Positions 1 to 13,100 of a stretch of DNA of 64,000 nucleotides are shown here, piece after piece; within the stretch, counting starts at the first letter, position 1; each line of letters starts with the position of its first letter. Position numbers and translations under genes: made by a program. The DNA comes from Apteryx mantelli (Eukaryota > Chordata > Aves > Apterygiformes > Apterygidae). The stretch spans positions 22,650,001 through 22,714,000 of the forward strand of contig NC_089981.1 in assembly GCF_036417845.1 (NCBI RefSeq), in the 5' to 3' direction. The notes beneath the pieces are model-generated. The model was given only the letters and a program-made list of their open reading frames with translations, ran no database searches and was not told the DNA's origin.

Positions 1-3000
1 ATCTGTCTATTCTATTTCTGTAGTCTTTCTTCAAGGATCTAAAAGTTAATGCTCTTATAATAAACTCATCTAGGCTCCCCTTACAATACAAAGTGAGAAA
101 TTGAAAAGGAATAATCTTCCAGGGTGACTTAAAGAGACACAGGATGCCTGTATGGATCCTAAAAAAAAAAAATAACTTCTATTTGGTAAATTTTTTTAAA
201 GACAACTACAATTAAGGGAACTGTTCCTTATCTGGGATAATTCAAGAACTTCTTTATAAGGAAAGCCTTTTTCATGGGGGAACAAAATCAGAGTTCTGGA
301 GTTTATATTGTAGCAAGTAAGGGATCAGGAAAGTGGGGGCAGAGGAAAGCCCAGTACTGATCTTAAGGTGCCTAAAATTAAAGGAGGTGATTTTACAGAA
401 TCCAGACAACTTAAGAGCAATAGAGTTTCAAATATTATCTGTAAATAGTTAGTGCACATCCTTACTGGCTTGTAGGCTGCTTAGCAGCTCTTGCTAACAG
501 AGCAAAACTATCCTTTCAGATATTTAGCAGCATGTAAAAGCCAGAGGAACATGTGATTCTCCCTAAATAGTATATTTTGTTATCAGAATTTCATAGGCAA
601 GACAAGCTAGTTAGATTAGTCTCAGTGTGTGGAGACTTTCTCTCTCTTTTTAACAGTTTAAATACAGTCAGCTTTTCTCATAATATTAATTTGGCAGTTC
701 ATGGCTCAGTTTTTGGTAATGATTTTGTTGTTCTACTTTTTTTTAAGTTCAGGTGGCTCCTTTGCTTCTGAAGATGTAACATACATGAGTCTGTAGTCTG
801 ACTTATTTTGTACTCCATCAGAAACTCCCACCCAACCTATTACAGCTGGCCTGAACCAATTAAGGTGTTGAACAAATTCTAAATTTCCTTGCCTCCATTG
901 GCAAGCTGCTCTTCCTGAGTCTCAGATTTCTGTATTATGGTGCTCTGATTCTCCCTTGGCTGTTTGAACGTTTATTTGGCAATCTGGAAGATTCGGCCTC
1001 AAAGACTGTCTGTTTTCTGTTGGTCTGTATTTGTAAAACTACTTGCTGTCAGACAGCAGCTTTATTTACTGTCAGCTGTTGCTAAAGTAGGTTTTCTGCA
1101 GCTAAGTTTTTTTACTTAGTAGTTTAGAAAGGACAGATTCTGTAGAAAGCATCATGCAACTTTACCTGTAGGTATCTTAACGGTTATTCTGCCTGCGTCC
1201 TTCCATTGTCAAGAACAGCTTGAGGTTCATGCCTAGCCACAAATCTTACTGCAGTCTCACTACCAAATAAATCTAGTGTTTTCAACAACTTGACTTCAAG
1301 CTCCAACACTTTTTTTTTTTTAAACCTTGGCTTGGTTGATGGGCAAACTTTACTGTGTTTAAGTAACTTAATTGTTTATTTGCATTTCTCACTAATGAGA
1401 GAGGAATTTGTTATCAAACTAATGTCATCAAACTCTACCTCAGTTTGAAGTGAGGGGCTGTAAACTTTAAATGTGAAAATCCAAATTATGGAAGCTTCCA
1501 CAAGCTAGGGCTCCTGCAGAACCTCACTGCCTACTGCATGTTCTTGCCTCCTTGAAGTGTGAAGGAGGTTCTTTTGGACCTGGTTGCCTCCCTGTTGGAG
1601 TTATCACATTCATGACAGCATGTTTAACTAATTGCAGAAAAGTTCCTAATGGCTCAGACTGTTTAAGTTCTGACTTGCAGGGATACAGTCCAGTTCTTAC
1701 TGGGTGCTTGTAGTCAGATCCTGTTAAACCATACTCTTCAGATAGTAGTTAGTATCTCACGTTCTGTGTACTAGCCCAACTCCTGACCCTTGCACCTGAC
1801 TCGGAAAAGCTCTAATCGTATGTACCTGCAAATTTAAATGGGGCAGATGGATTTAAACCTGTTAACCATAGGAAAGCTAAGCATTCTAAGAAAAAGATGG
1901 CTTACATGTTTCTCATAACACAAAGGAAACTCCATCCACACCCACTACTCTGCATGCTTCTGTAAGCTTGCAAGAGAACTATAGAAATAAGTGAACTGGT
2001 GAATTGTGTGCTGCAGCAGTCAACAAAGCCTTAAAAAAAAAAAAAAACCTTTCTGAGTGCTTTTACTAGTAAAGTGCAGTAAGTAGTATGAGGGCATCAC
2101 AGTGACAAGGAATTCAGTATTTGTCAAAATAGGTCATCCTTTGAGTCTTGCCCTGTGAAAGGTGTGCAAACATGTATTTAAAAGGCTTCTATTATCACCC
2201 CTAAAAGGCTACCTAACACGGTAGAACTAGTCTTCTCTGTTCTTTTACATGAATATCTCTAAAACTGTGTAAGCCAGTATGCTATGAACTGTAGGGAAAC
2301 TTGGCAGTATTGAAGCTCTTAGCTCACTAAGCTGTCATAGTAGGCTTCTCTGGTTAACCTAGGTAGTTCTGTAGCTGTGTTGTATAACTGAATATTCATA
2401 GGTTAAACACTGCTGATGGTGCAGTTCATAAAAACTTGCAAGTTCTGTTGCTAAGTGTTTTGCAAGGTATTTCATGGCTTAAATACAAAAACTTTAAAAA
2501 ATGCCTGTATATCCAGTTAATTCTGCTTCTGTGATTAATCATGATGCAGGGGAGAAATGATCATAGGAAGCTTCAGCTGTGTACAACCATGAAACAGGCA
2601 ATGATAATGGAGTTACTTTCAGTAGAAGTAATGTAACAACTTCATCTTGAGTACCTTGCGTGTAGCACACTCTTATTCAGAATTATTTAAATCTGCTTAA
2701 ATGTAAATTTTGCTGTGCTCAACCCATAACCTGAGTTAAACATCTTCTGACTAAACCTTCCCATAAGTTGTTCTTGCTTTTATTACATAGTATGTATGGA
2801 TTTCGGGTGAAAGTCCTCACTTAACTGTGAGGGCAATAAGTTGATGTACTTTGAAGGAAAATATAAATACTGTGAGCTAGAAAAAGCAGAGTTTAAAGGC
2901 CACAAACAGTTACACAAGCTGTCTAGAGCGTGGGGAGCTGATAGTGGTTTATCTGTCCTCTGCAGAAGCTCTGTATGGGCTGTGTGGGGCTTCCTTGCAG

Positions 3001-6000
3001 AAGGGCAATGTAGGAATACATAGATCTTAGTGATGCATTTTACTTCTAAGTGGAGAATGTTCAATTTAACCCAGTTCCTTTTTATGTAGCTCTGACTTTT
3101 TTTGAAGTTGTGTGGGGTTTTGTGTTTTTTTTTTTTAAATTTGTTTGGGTTCTTAAGTCAGATGTTTGATCATGAATTTGAGATTGAGTCCCTTGCTAAC
3201 TAATTATGGGAAATAGTGGGGCCCTGTGTTAATTACTGTCTGAAGATTTGGCTGTTGGACTGGCTGTGTGCCCATAGTTGGGGAAAGATGCAACTATAAG
3301 AAGCAAGGTTGGTAGTTATACCTCTTGTCACAAACATGTTCTTGCTTGAGAACCCGACGTAAGAGACTGGTATACCATCGTTTCCTTCCTTTGGGCCTTT
3401 ACACCCTTTTAGTGTGCTCTGTTGCAATACCTAGGCCCAAACCCAATGTGGTTCCCAAGAGGTATTCTGATACTCTTACAGACAAAGGTTAAGTATTTCT
3501 TGTTTTGTTTTGTCAGACCAGTCTTTCGGAGGTGGATAACAGGCCTGTTACCCACATCATGTTTGAGGGTAACATCCTATTTACCCTTATACCTAGCAGG
3601 CTGGGATGGGGTTGCAAATCTCTGGAAAGGCCATACTTTTCTTGAACTGGTGGAACCGGTGGACTTGGATCTGGCTTCTGTACTCTAGCTCAGAAGGAAT
3701 ATACTACTTAAAGTGGCTTTATCTGTTGTTCTAGCATGAGGAAGCCCTATCACTGAGGTCAGTGTCCTTGACTGTTGCTTTAAATACTTCTGCACAAACT
3801 GAGACAAGATGCATGTAGCAGGAAGAAAAAAGAAAACTACACCAGTGTAATACAACAGAAGTCACAGAGCTAAGAATTAAGCCCAGGAAAAATATACCTT
3901 TTGTTTTACATCTTTAGACTATAAGCTGTGTGGTTTGGGGTTTTTTTGTTTGTTTTTTTGTGGGTTTTTCCCCTCCTATTCGGAGGGCCAGACTTCTAGT
4001 TTGGCTCAAGAGTATTGATTTATAAGTGAGACCTTCTGGCTTCTTGAGGAAAACTAGATGGTGTATTGATTTGTTACTCAATTTTGATCCCTCAAAGCAA
4101 TGAAGTTGTACACAAAACTATATACTGATTCTGTAAACAATGGAGCTCTTGTTTTCTCCTTGATGCAGGCTTCTTGTTTTTTCCAGATCTGGTGCAAGAA
4201 CCTAGTTTTGTTCTGGTTAGTTGATAGGTTTTTCTCCTTCAAGTAGCTGCTGCATTTAAGACATGCTAGTGTATCTTAGCAATTTTTAGTGGTGCAAGAG
4301 AAAAAACCCTATGTCAACAAATAATGTCTGCTTGTTTGCCTCTGGCTCACTTGTTTTGCCAAGCTCGAGCAAGTCTCCTCTTATCCCAAACTACATACAG
4401 TAACCCATTGTAAGAAGCTCCAGAATACGCCTCTAAATACCTCTTTTAAACAGAAGTTGTGCGACAGTGAATTGCTCTTACAGTATGGCAGGAAAGCAGA
4501 GTCTTCCACTGCTTATATTTAAAATTGGTCCGATGTTTTAGTTGGCAGATGACTGTCAGGTTGTCTTCTGTTTGTCTGAAGAAATGTGTGAAAGCAAAGC
4601 ATCTCTTCACTGACAAAGCAAACTACTGGAAGCAGAACCAGTCTTCGAACATCAGCCGAGTTGTAGGGCTGCTCTAGTAATACTCTGTTTTGGCGGTGGT
4701 AGTGTGGTAACTAAATAATAACTTATGGACTTGTATTGGTTTTCAGCCACAAGTCCTCAATCTTTCAGTTAGAGGGCTTGGACTGAATTGCACTTTTATG
4801 GAAAAGACTATTCTTGTCATGCCTTAAAAGATGTAGATAGCCGTAAAAAGGCAATTGGGTATTTTTTTGGGCCTCTAAGCTATGAGTAGGCCTGCTGTTA
4901 GAGTATTGTACTGGACTGCTATGCCAACTGCATGAATATAGGTCAGTGGCTAAAACTATACAACTTAAGTAACCTAGGAAGGAAGCACTCAATGCAAAGA
5001 AGCACTTAAGGATACTGTCCATTCTACTGCAGTTTTAAAAGCTAAGATATATCTAGTCTTTGAGGTAGCAGTCAACTATGTGGATGCTGGTGAGGCTAGA
5101 CTCTATCTAGTTGGTAGCAGGCTGTGCAACAGGGTGGGTTTTTAAGAGTACTCAATTGGATTAAAAAGTGATGCTTTTTAACTCATGGACTGAATTAGAG
5201 ACAGAAGGCTCTGCTTGGAAAATGAAGAGTTCGGTAATGTTCATGCTTTATTTCTTCCTCTTTGGAAGGCTGCCTGAAAGAGATTCTGGTGTAAATTCCT
5301 GTGGTGTTTACAGAGCTCTAATCAAACAAAACCCAAATCTGTGGTAGATAAGAGATGCACAGAAATGTGGAAGCAATATTTCTGTTCTAATTCATAAAAG
5401 TACCATTTGCTGATCAGCTGCTAGTAGTCTCTTTGCCCTCCCCCACCCCTCTAAAAAAGGCTGGCAGGCTTTCCAGGGAAAGGAAGTAGTCTTCGATGTG
5501 CTCGTTGTGCTTTAAAAGCTGCTGACATGTTCTCTGGATCCTTCCTGTTTCTGTTGACTTGATGTGCAGTGTTTGAAAATGTTCACAAAAGCATTTGAAA
5601 ATGAGCGGAGTTAAGAAAAGTAATTGTGTATTGCAATAAAGGCTGCATAGAATAAGCAAAATCTCCTGTTCTTGTTGTCAAGATGTTTTCTTGGGACTGG
5701 GGGAAGCTGTATTTTATTTATTTATTTTTGAAAGCACATACTTAAGTGATAAGACTTGTTATAACATTTCAAATAGAACCTTGTATAAATGCTGCTTGGG
5801 AGGGAGTGGAATGAATTAGTTAAACTTGAAACTTCCATAACAAACTGAAAGCAAGGCTGCTTCAGAACACGGTTGGAATTAGAAATGTCCAGTGAGACCT
5901 TTGTTACTGTAAAGCTGTCTTTTCAAATTAGACAGCTAAATAAATGATATACATATTCTGTTATCCTGTTTTGTATATGTGCTATTATTGCTGAGAACTA

Positions 6001-9000
6001 AAAGTTTTTAAGAGAGCTAGTGGCTGTCACTTGGCTTAGTTTGTAAGCTTGCCTGTTAATGAGAACCTTCAGTTTGCCATCCTGCAGGAAAAAAGCAGCT
6101 TATTTCTTCTCCATCATGACCTAGCAAAGAACAGTACTGTAAAATCAGTACCTGAAACATTCTTTCCTTAGGACAGAAAAAAATACTTCAAAGCATCTGC
6201 TTTCAAAAGCCTCTGTCCCTTGTATAACAGAACTGGCAATGTGCTTCGAGCTTGGTTGTATGGTGTAGTTTCTATCAAAGATGCTTCAGATACCAGTATT
6301 GTGCGAGTTCAGATTAGCAAGGTCCTTAGATCTTAGGTATCTTGTAAGGATATAAAGCTTTAAATATCTAGGCCCTGATTCTGGGAGGGGAAAAAAGAAG
6401 TGCCAAACTATGACAAATGCTTTCTTGTGAAAGTCAATGCAGTTCAGAGCATACATAGTTTCATCTGCTCATGTTCTTCATTAAGCAATTGGGTTGCTCT
6501 AGTCTATACTCACTGTTCCCTTGTGATTTCAGGAAGTCAGCAGCTGAGCAATTCAGGAAAACAGGAGAAGCCAGTCTATACATGTGAATTCTGTGTATCA
6601 GCTGGCTGTTGTGCACTGTCAGGCAGCAACACTTTAATCTCAGTCCCCTGGAAACACCACTCTTGGGGACTCTGGCTTTCTTGCTTATCCTAAGGTAGAT
6701 GTAAAGCTACTTTCTGACAGCTTTTGATGCATCTGCCTACCTCTCTTCTGAGAGAAGCAACCAGTGATATTAATGATGCTAAACATGATAGCAGGTCCTC
6801 AACTGCATAGATCTTGGCTCCTAGAAGAACCTAGACTAACCTGGATCCAGCTTTAGTGTCCCCTTCTGTGAATCTTAATAAAATTTGATAAAGGTATTCA
6901 GCATAACCCATTCCTTTAATCAGTGACCCCAAAACAGCTGGCTTGTCACTAGTTGTCACTTTTCTCACTGATTCTTTTTCTCCTTCCAGTTCTTAAGGAG
7001 ACAGATTGCTAAAGAGCTGTTAGAAACCTTAAGTTAACAACTAAAAAATGTTAACTCATGCACGCTCGCTTGCTCTCTCTCTTGCTCTCTATCTTGTGTC
7101 TTATTTTTTTGCCTCTTCTAAGCAAAGGAGGTATTTTTGATCTGCATGAATTTGTACGCCTACGATGGTGGGATGGGAAGGAAGCATCTGCTGTTGAATT
7201 CCATTTTCCTGGGAAGATAGTATAACATGAAGTACTACTTTCCCCTGTATAATTGCAGAGGGCTTTCTTCCTTTGTTTCTCAAGCCATAGTTTGAAGACC
7301 ACAGTGGATAAACAGACATGGCTGAACATACCTTGCATATTTTTCCCTTTGGTTGTACTGCTTCCAAAGAAGAAAAAATGGATTTTTCCTAATCTGAATG
7401 TCTTACCCTGGTTCTGCTAATGTTAATTCATATATCCAATAAAACAGACTCTGGATTCTTTTTGCTACTGACTCATCAGGAAAATTGCCTTATGTCAGCA
7501 AACTGAAAGAAAACTGGTTTTAGGCAGTCTTATGCAGAGATGGCTGTTGTCAGCATATCCTGTGTAGCAGGACTTGACCAGCATGCTTACCTTAGTAACA
7601 CTGCTTTCCATATCCACACAAAATATTTGAGTGGCACGTCCTGGCTTCTGCAGTATGGATCTGAAGGTTGCTTTTACCTTAAAGTTGTTTTTATGCTGTG
7701 CAAAGCTTCTTTTTGTTGGCAACTGTTGTCTATGCCAGTTAAATATGTATATATTTTAATCAAGATCAACTACTGTCTAAAGACTTGGATTTTGAAAGGT
7801 ATCACTGTCTATATTAAATCTCTGAAATAATGTGCTTAAATTTGGTCCTTCTGTTAAAATCCCTATCTGTCATGCATGTGGAAAAATGGCAGCTTGAAGT
7901 CTTGAGGGTCAAAAGAGAAAACAACCTCCTAAAACACTGACGTAATTGCAGCCTATAGGCATAAAATTTTCTCTGCTTCAGTGTGCCGGTACACTTTCTC
8001 CTAATTCACTAACATTACAGGACTTAACATGCAGCCAGATGCATTGAAGTTAGTCTTCATTCCTTCAAAAACTTAAGTTTAACTTACAGTGGTGGCGTTT
8101 CTCTTGTTTAGATTTCACACTAAATTAACTGTATCAATAGGAGCTGTAGATGCTTGTGTTGTGGGAAGTCTATTCTGCTTCTCTGCCTGTGGGTGGGGAG
8201 GAAGAAGGGGAGACTTCTGTGCTATTAAGGTTATTTATTATATATTTAACTGCCTGCTACATATATCTGTGATTAAAAAAATACATCTTGGAGCTTTTTT
8301 ATAAAGGTAAAAACTTGGAGATATTTTGTTTAAGCTTCATTTTATGCAATGCTATTCTGGCTGAACTTGCCCATCACTGAGGAATGCACGCTGCTCTGAC
8401 AGATGAGTTGTTCTGGACCCTGAATGCAGAAGCTAAGGAGTGTATATAGCCTTCTAGGCAGCAGCCTCTACGATAATTTTCTTCCCTGACCAAACTGAAG
8501 AATTTGGGCTTTTTGATTTACTGGTGCTCCTCTGCCTGCTGATGGGGGAGGGGAGGAAATGTCCCACAAAAAACATGTGTTCCTATTTAGCCATTTCCTT
8601 ATGAAGGAGGAATGGCTTGCCTGATGAGCTGCGACCTGTTATACTGTGTTGTGACTGGAGACAGAAGAAAATGGTTTAAAAGACCATGCTCTCAAACTTC
8701 TAAAAATACCTCTGTACATCAAGCTAAGGCCGAACCCACATGGAGTGCCTTTTTCTTCTAAAACTGAAACACTTGTGAATGCTTCTATCTTATGAACACT
8801 TTAAAACTGACTTGGTAGTCACATCCCAAGGCCTAAAACATGGAAATGAATCTGGATCATTCTGCCTTTTTAAAAAAGACTTACTGTTTTATTTTGTTGC
8901 TACCTAGTTCTCTACTGTGGAACACTTGAAATCTGCTATGAATAGTATTCAGTCATAACAAAAAAGATAATTTGCTTATAAAACTTGTGTTGCACCAGCT

Positions 9001-10056
9001 CTGTAGCTTAGAGGCCTATGGTCTTCCTACTGTATGGATTAGTATTAGTAGTTGGGAAGGATCCTTTCCTGTGATAAAGTTTGAACAGTTGGTTTAACAG
9101 GAGAACAAGTGTACAGAAGGCATGTACCTGTTCTTTGATCAATTTTTACTTTTTCTATTTTAATTAAGAGACATGTACTGACTCTCAGTAAGAAAACCTT
9201 TTAAGGACATATTGGGAGAATTCAGAGACTAGATGGAAGGGTTGGCTTGTTTCATGGCTGGGTCCTTTAGGATACAGATGATGGCAATAGTAAATGGAGC
9301 TAACACTGAAGTCTTCAGGTTCTTTTCTCATACAAATACTTGTCTAAATATCAAACTAATATAAAACTGATACCATGTGAATGTTTTGTAGATTTGGTGA
9401 CAACTCTGCTTTTTGAGAGTTGTGCCTCTTTCTCCTGTTTCAGACCATTAGAAAATGCTACAAGCTACTTGTGTCCCACAACTGGGAATAATTTTTAAGT
9501 CCAAGTGGCAAGTTACTTGACTTGTCTGACATCCGTTAGTGATAGCTTGTGATAACTTTCATGTGTTTAGCACAAAATGGTGCAAAGTTTTTAGTCTTTT
9601 TAGGTGAGTGTTAAGAGGATTTTTCACAATTTATTCAACATAGAGTTTCATAAATTACCTTTCCACTGAAAAGATGGAAACACCTAGTGATTTGCCTCTA
9701 CCCTATGCTTGCATATGTGGGATGGTACTTCTGAGATTGAAAGCTTATTGTACTGTTGGGTTTTTACATTTACTGTTAACTGAATGCTAAGACTGATGTT
9801 ACGTAAAATGCAATTACCTTAGTTATAGTGAAACTCTCGACATTTGTATTTCTTATGCAGCATTGTACATAGTGAATCAAATGCCAATCATCATTACTAA
9901 ATGCTACTATAAATCTTTTTACCCTATCTAAGACATGATGAGGTACTTCAGTGGAGCTGTTTACCTTTGCAGGGGGGCAGATGTCAGGTCTCAGTGGGGG
10001 ACCTGAAATATAGGAACAACACAGGCTTAATCACTCTTTGTTTCCTTGCTTTCTAG
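1..10056 (+). other. AP2A2: AP2A2 intron 2 (partial), no exon seen
   Basis: This stretch precedes exon 3, whose first codon is split (phase 1), so it is the 3' part of intron 2. I looked for the exon 2 coding sequence (residues around KRINKELANIRSKFKG) and found nothing resembling it. The open frames here are short, AT-rich and without recognisable domains. Short T-rich and A-rich runs are the only repeats that stand out. No RNA gene or mobile element was recognised. Confidence 0.8.
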
Positions 10057-10199
10057 GTGACAAGGCTCTGGATGGCTACAGTAAGAAAAAATATGTCTGC
10101 AAGCTGCTTTTCATCTTTCTCCTGGGGCATGACATTGACTTTGGTCACATGGAGGCTGTAAACCTGCTCAGTTCTAATAGATATACAGAAAAACAAATA
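10057..10199 (+). CDS. AP2A2: AP2A2 exon 3
   Basis: Acceptor ttctag, donor gtgagt; 143 bases, enters in phase 1 and leaves in phase 0. Encodes residues 47-93, from [15 protein letters not shown] to RYTEKQI. It contains the basic patch Lys55-Lys56-Lys57-Tyr58 and Lys61, which family knowledge identifies as the alpha-subunit PtdIns(4,5)P2 site. Confidence 0.97.
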
Positions 10200-13100
10200 G
10201 TGAGTGAATGCCAGCTCTATAAAAGACAAGGCATACTGTCTAATATCCTGCCTCAGATGTATAATCTGTATTTAAACCCCCGCCCCCCGGACTTTCCTCA
10301 AATTAAAGTCTTGTTTTGGATCTAGCAGGGACTCAAAAACACCTGTTGGTGCAGAGGGTTTCTTGTTCTAGTAAATGATTCAAGAGGTTGTGTTCCTATA
10401 GTGCCTAAGTAAATTATGCTAATTGTAACAGCTAAGAACATGTACTCTGCCTAAAAGTTACTTGTTAGGAAAACTGCCTTGTCTCCAGTGTTCAGGTAGA
10501 ACTTGAGGCTTTATAGAAAGTCATTCAAAGAAATGCGTTAATGCCTACTAATAAACTGTGGTGCAAGCATGAGTTCCAGTGCAAGTTTTGTGTGGTAGCT
10601 AGCTATAAAGTATTTGAACCAGAATAAGGCAAGCACCTTCTACATTTTCAGAATATCCCCTTAAATTTTCCCAGGGAAGGTCAAATTTATCAGGTAAATG
10701 TAGTCCAGTGATGTCTGAACAGTAAGCCAAATTCTTGATTTGCTTCTCGTTCAAATACTATCCCATTCATGAGAAATGATCTAACTGGGTATAAGCTGAA
10801 ACAGATTGTGATCTGCAGGCCCTGAGCCCTGCATCTTTTTCACAGAAAAGCAATGATCTGGGGAAACACTAAACTATATGCACCCGTGCTTACTTCATTT
10901 GATCTTTCTAGCCTTTACTGTGGTATCTTAAGTATCTAACTATTTCTGCCCATTCCTCCAGTATTGGAGGAGAACTGTGATGTGCTCAAATAATTATTTG
11001 TGACATTAAAGGAAAACATAAACTAAGTCAGCTAAAATCAATTTTCCTTTTCCTTTCTCTGAATCACAGGGGTATCTCTTCATCTCTGTACTAGTGAACT
11101 CTAACAGTGAGCTGATTCGCTTAATAAACAACGCGATCAAGAATGATCTGGCCAGCCGCAACCCCACCTTCATGGGCCTGGCTCTGCATTGTATTGCTAA
11201 CGTGGGTAGCCGGGAGATGGCGGAAGCATTCGCTGGAGAAATTCCAAAAATACTTGTAGCCGGGTAGGTATGACAGGCCTCCTTCAAATACAACACCAAT
11301 AAGCCTTTTAAACCACTCAGTTCATCAGGAACAGCTGAATCTGTACTTAGATGTATGCAACCCTGTGTCTTGTAATGAAAATACTGACAGTTCCCAGTAA
11401 CTGTGGATGCTCTGACATACCTGAGCATGGGATTGCATGCACAATATATAAATAAAACATGGGAGTTAAGACTATGTCAGTATCTCAGATAGACTTTTAG
11501 AGCTCTGTGTAACAATAGTCTTTTTTTCTATTTAAAAGTTTAGTAGTGAAAACCTCTGAAGCATGTACGTTTTGCTTTTCGCATCTCTCCTGATGCGAAG
11601 AGGAGCAATAAATGGATCTAAATATAGAGACTTAAACTACAAATCTCACTATAAAAGGAAGCTGTTCTTGATGAATGTCATGACCATTTGAATGTGCAAG
11701 TATTCTTTGTACAGCAAGCATTCTGGCTTCCTCTGCTAGCCATGTGAATTGTCTGGGTAAGGGTAGCGATTTCTGTATAAAGTAGACGACTCTGACTACT
11801 TGTAGTTAAATAAACATAGTGAAACCTGTGATTGCAGGGCTATTTTATTTTGAAACGTAAAGCTTCCAAACAGTACATTTAAACTGTTATAGATATTACA
11901 TGTTTTGAAATGTGTATGGATCTTTGTTTTACAGTAAGCTGATATCTGACACTAATGTTACAAAGTAGTATGTTGCATAAGAACTGTATTAATACTCTAA
12001 ATGTCAAGCCCTGGAGCTTAAAAATGTTGAAAATGCATTTGTTTATGCAACGCTAATTCTGACTTTGTCTATGTGCACTGTCTGAGCTGGGGATAAAGGG
12101 AAGGATATGGTGTGATATCTAGGAGTTGTTCAAGAGTTCGCTTGAATTTTGCTGCTATTGAAATAGTGCCATTGTAATGCCACATCTCTGTCAATTCTTT
12201 GTGTATAACAAGTAAGGTTTGAACATTATTAGTGTTTTGCAGTGCTGAAACTTAATATGGGCTGGAAAGAGAAGAGGAATAAGCAGCCGGCACCTGATGC
12301 TCTCTCTGTGTCTGGGCTGGTGGATGAAATGGCAGAGAATCCATCCCAGAACTTCACCTTTCTCAGTAAATGTGGCATTTCCTGAGTAAGAGTGGGTCTG
12401 AAGAAAACAAATTCTAGGGCTCGGTCAGGCTCGCTGCATTCCTCTCCTGCAATGTCCTTGTCAGTTGTTGGGGATGTGCAGTTTTGGGGAGGTCTGAGCA
12501 ATTAACCAAGAGTGCAATGTATAAATTGGCTCTTAAAACTTTCAGCACTAGTGGTCTGTACATTCCTGACTGTTGTGATTGACAGAATGTGTAAAAACAA
12601 ATATTTAACTGACTGTTTTGTGGAAGGGAGTTCACTGAACTATGGTTGTAGCATGCTGCTCTCAAAATAGTAAATTCCAGTGTTGTCAGCTTGAACAGCA
12701 AAGCGAAAAGATCAGTAGGTAGCATGCTAGGTGATATTTAGCTTACTTGGATGCTAGCCAAAGGTCCTGAAGCTGTTGAGTAGGCCCAGTGTATTAGAAA
12801 TTGTTAACTCTGGAGGTCCAGGTTTGTACCCGTGCATAACTTGAAATGCACCTTAACTGTGTGACTTGAGTCTCTTCAGAAGAAGCTTGCACTCATGATG
12901 CCTAGTGAACTTCTGACTCTAATGAATGACTTTCAGCTCTAGTGAAGAGGTGTGAAGTGTCGCTCTAAGTTTTTTAAAAAACAAAACAAAAAAAAAAACA
13001 ACCCACCCACATGCATTACAGAGGATACAAGAAATGCAATGGTTTAACTAGTCAAGTTTTCAACTGACCTGACAATTTTAAAGAACAAATGCTCTTAGCA

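Noticed and set aside
577-9999. Short open frames in the first 10 kb, for example 6400-6693 and 7540-7830
   Set aside because: AT-rich chance frames in AP2A2 intron 2 with no conserved motif.
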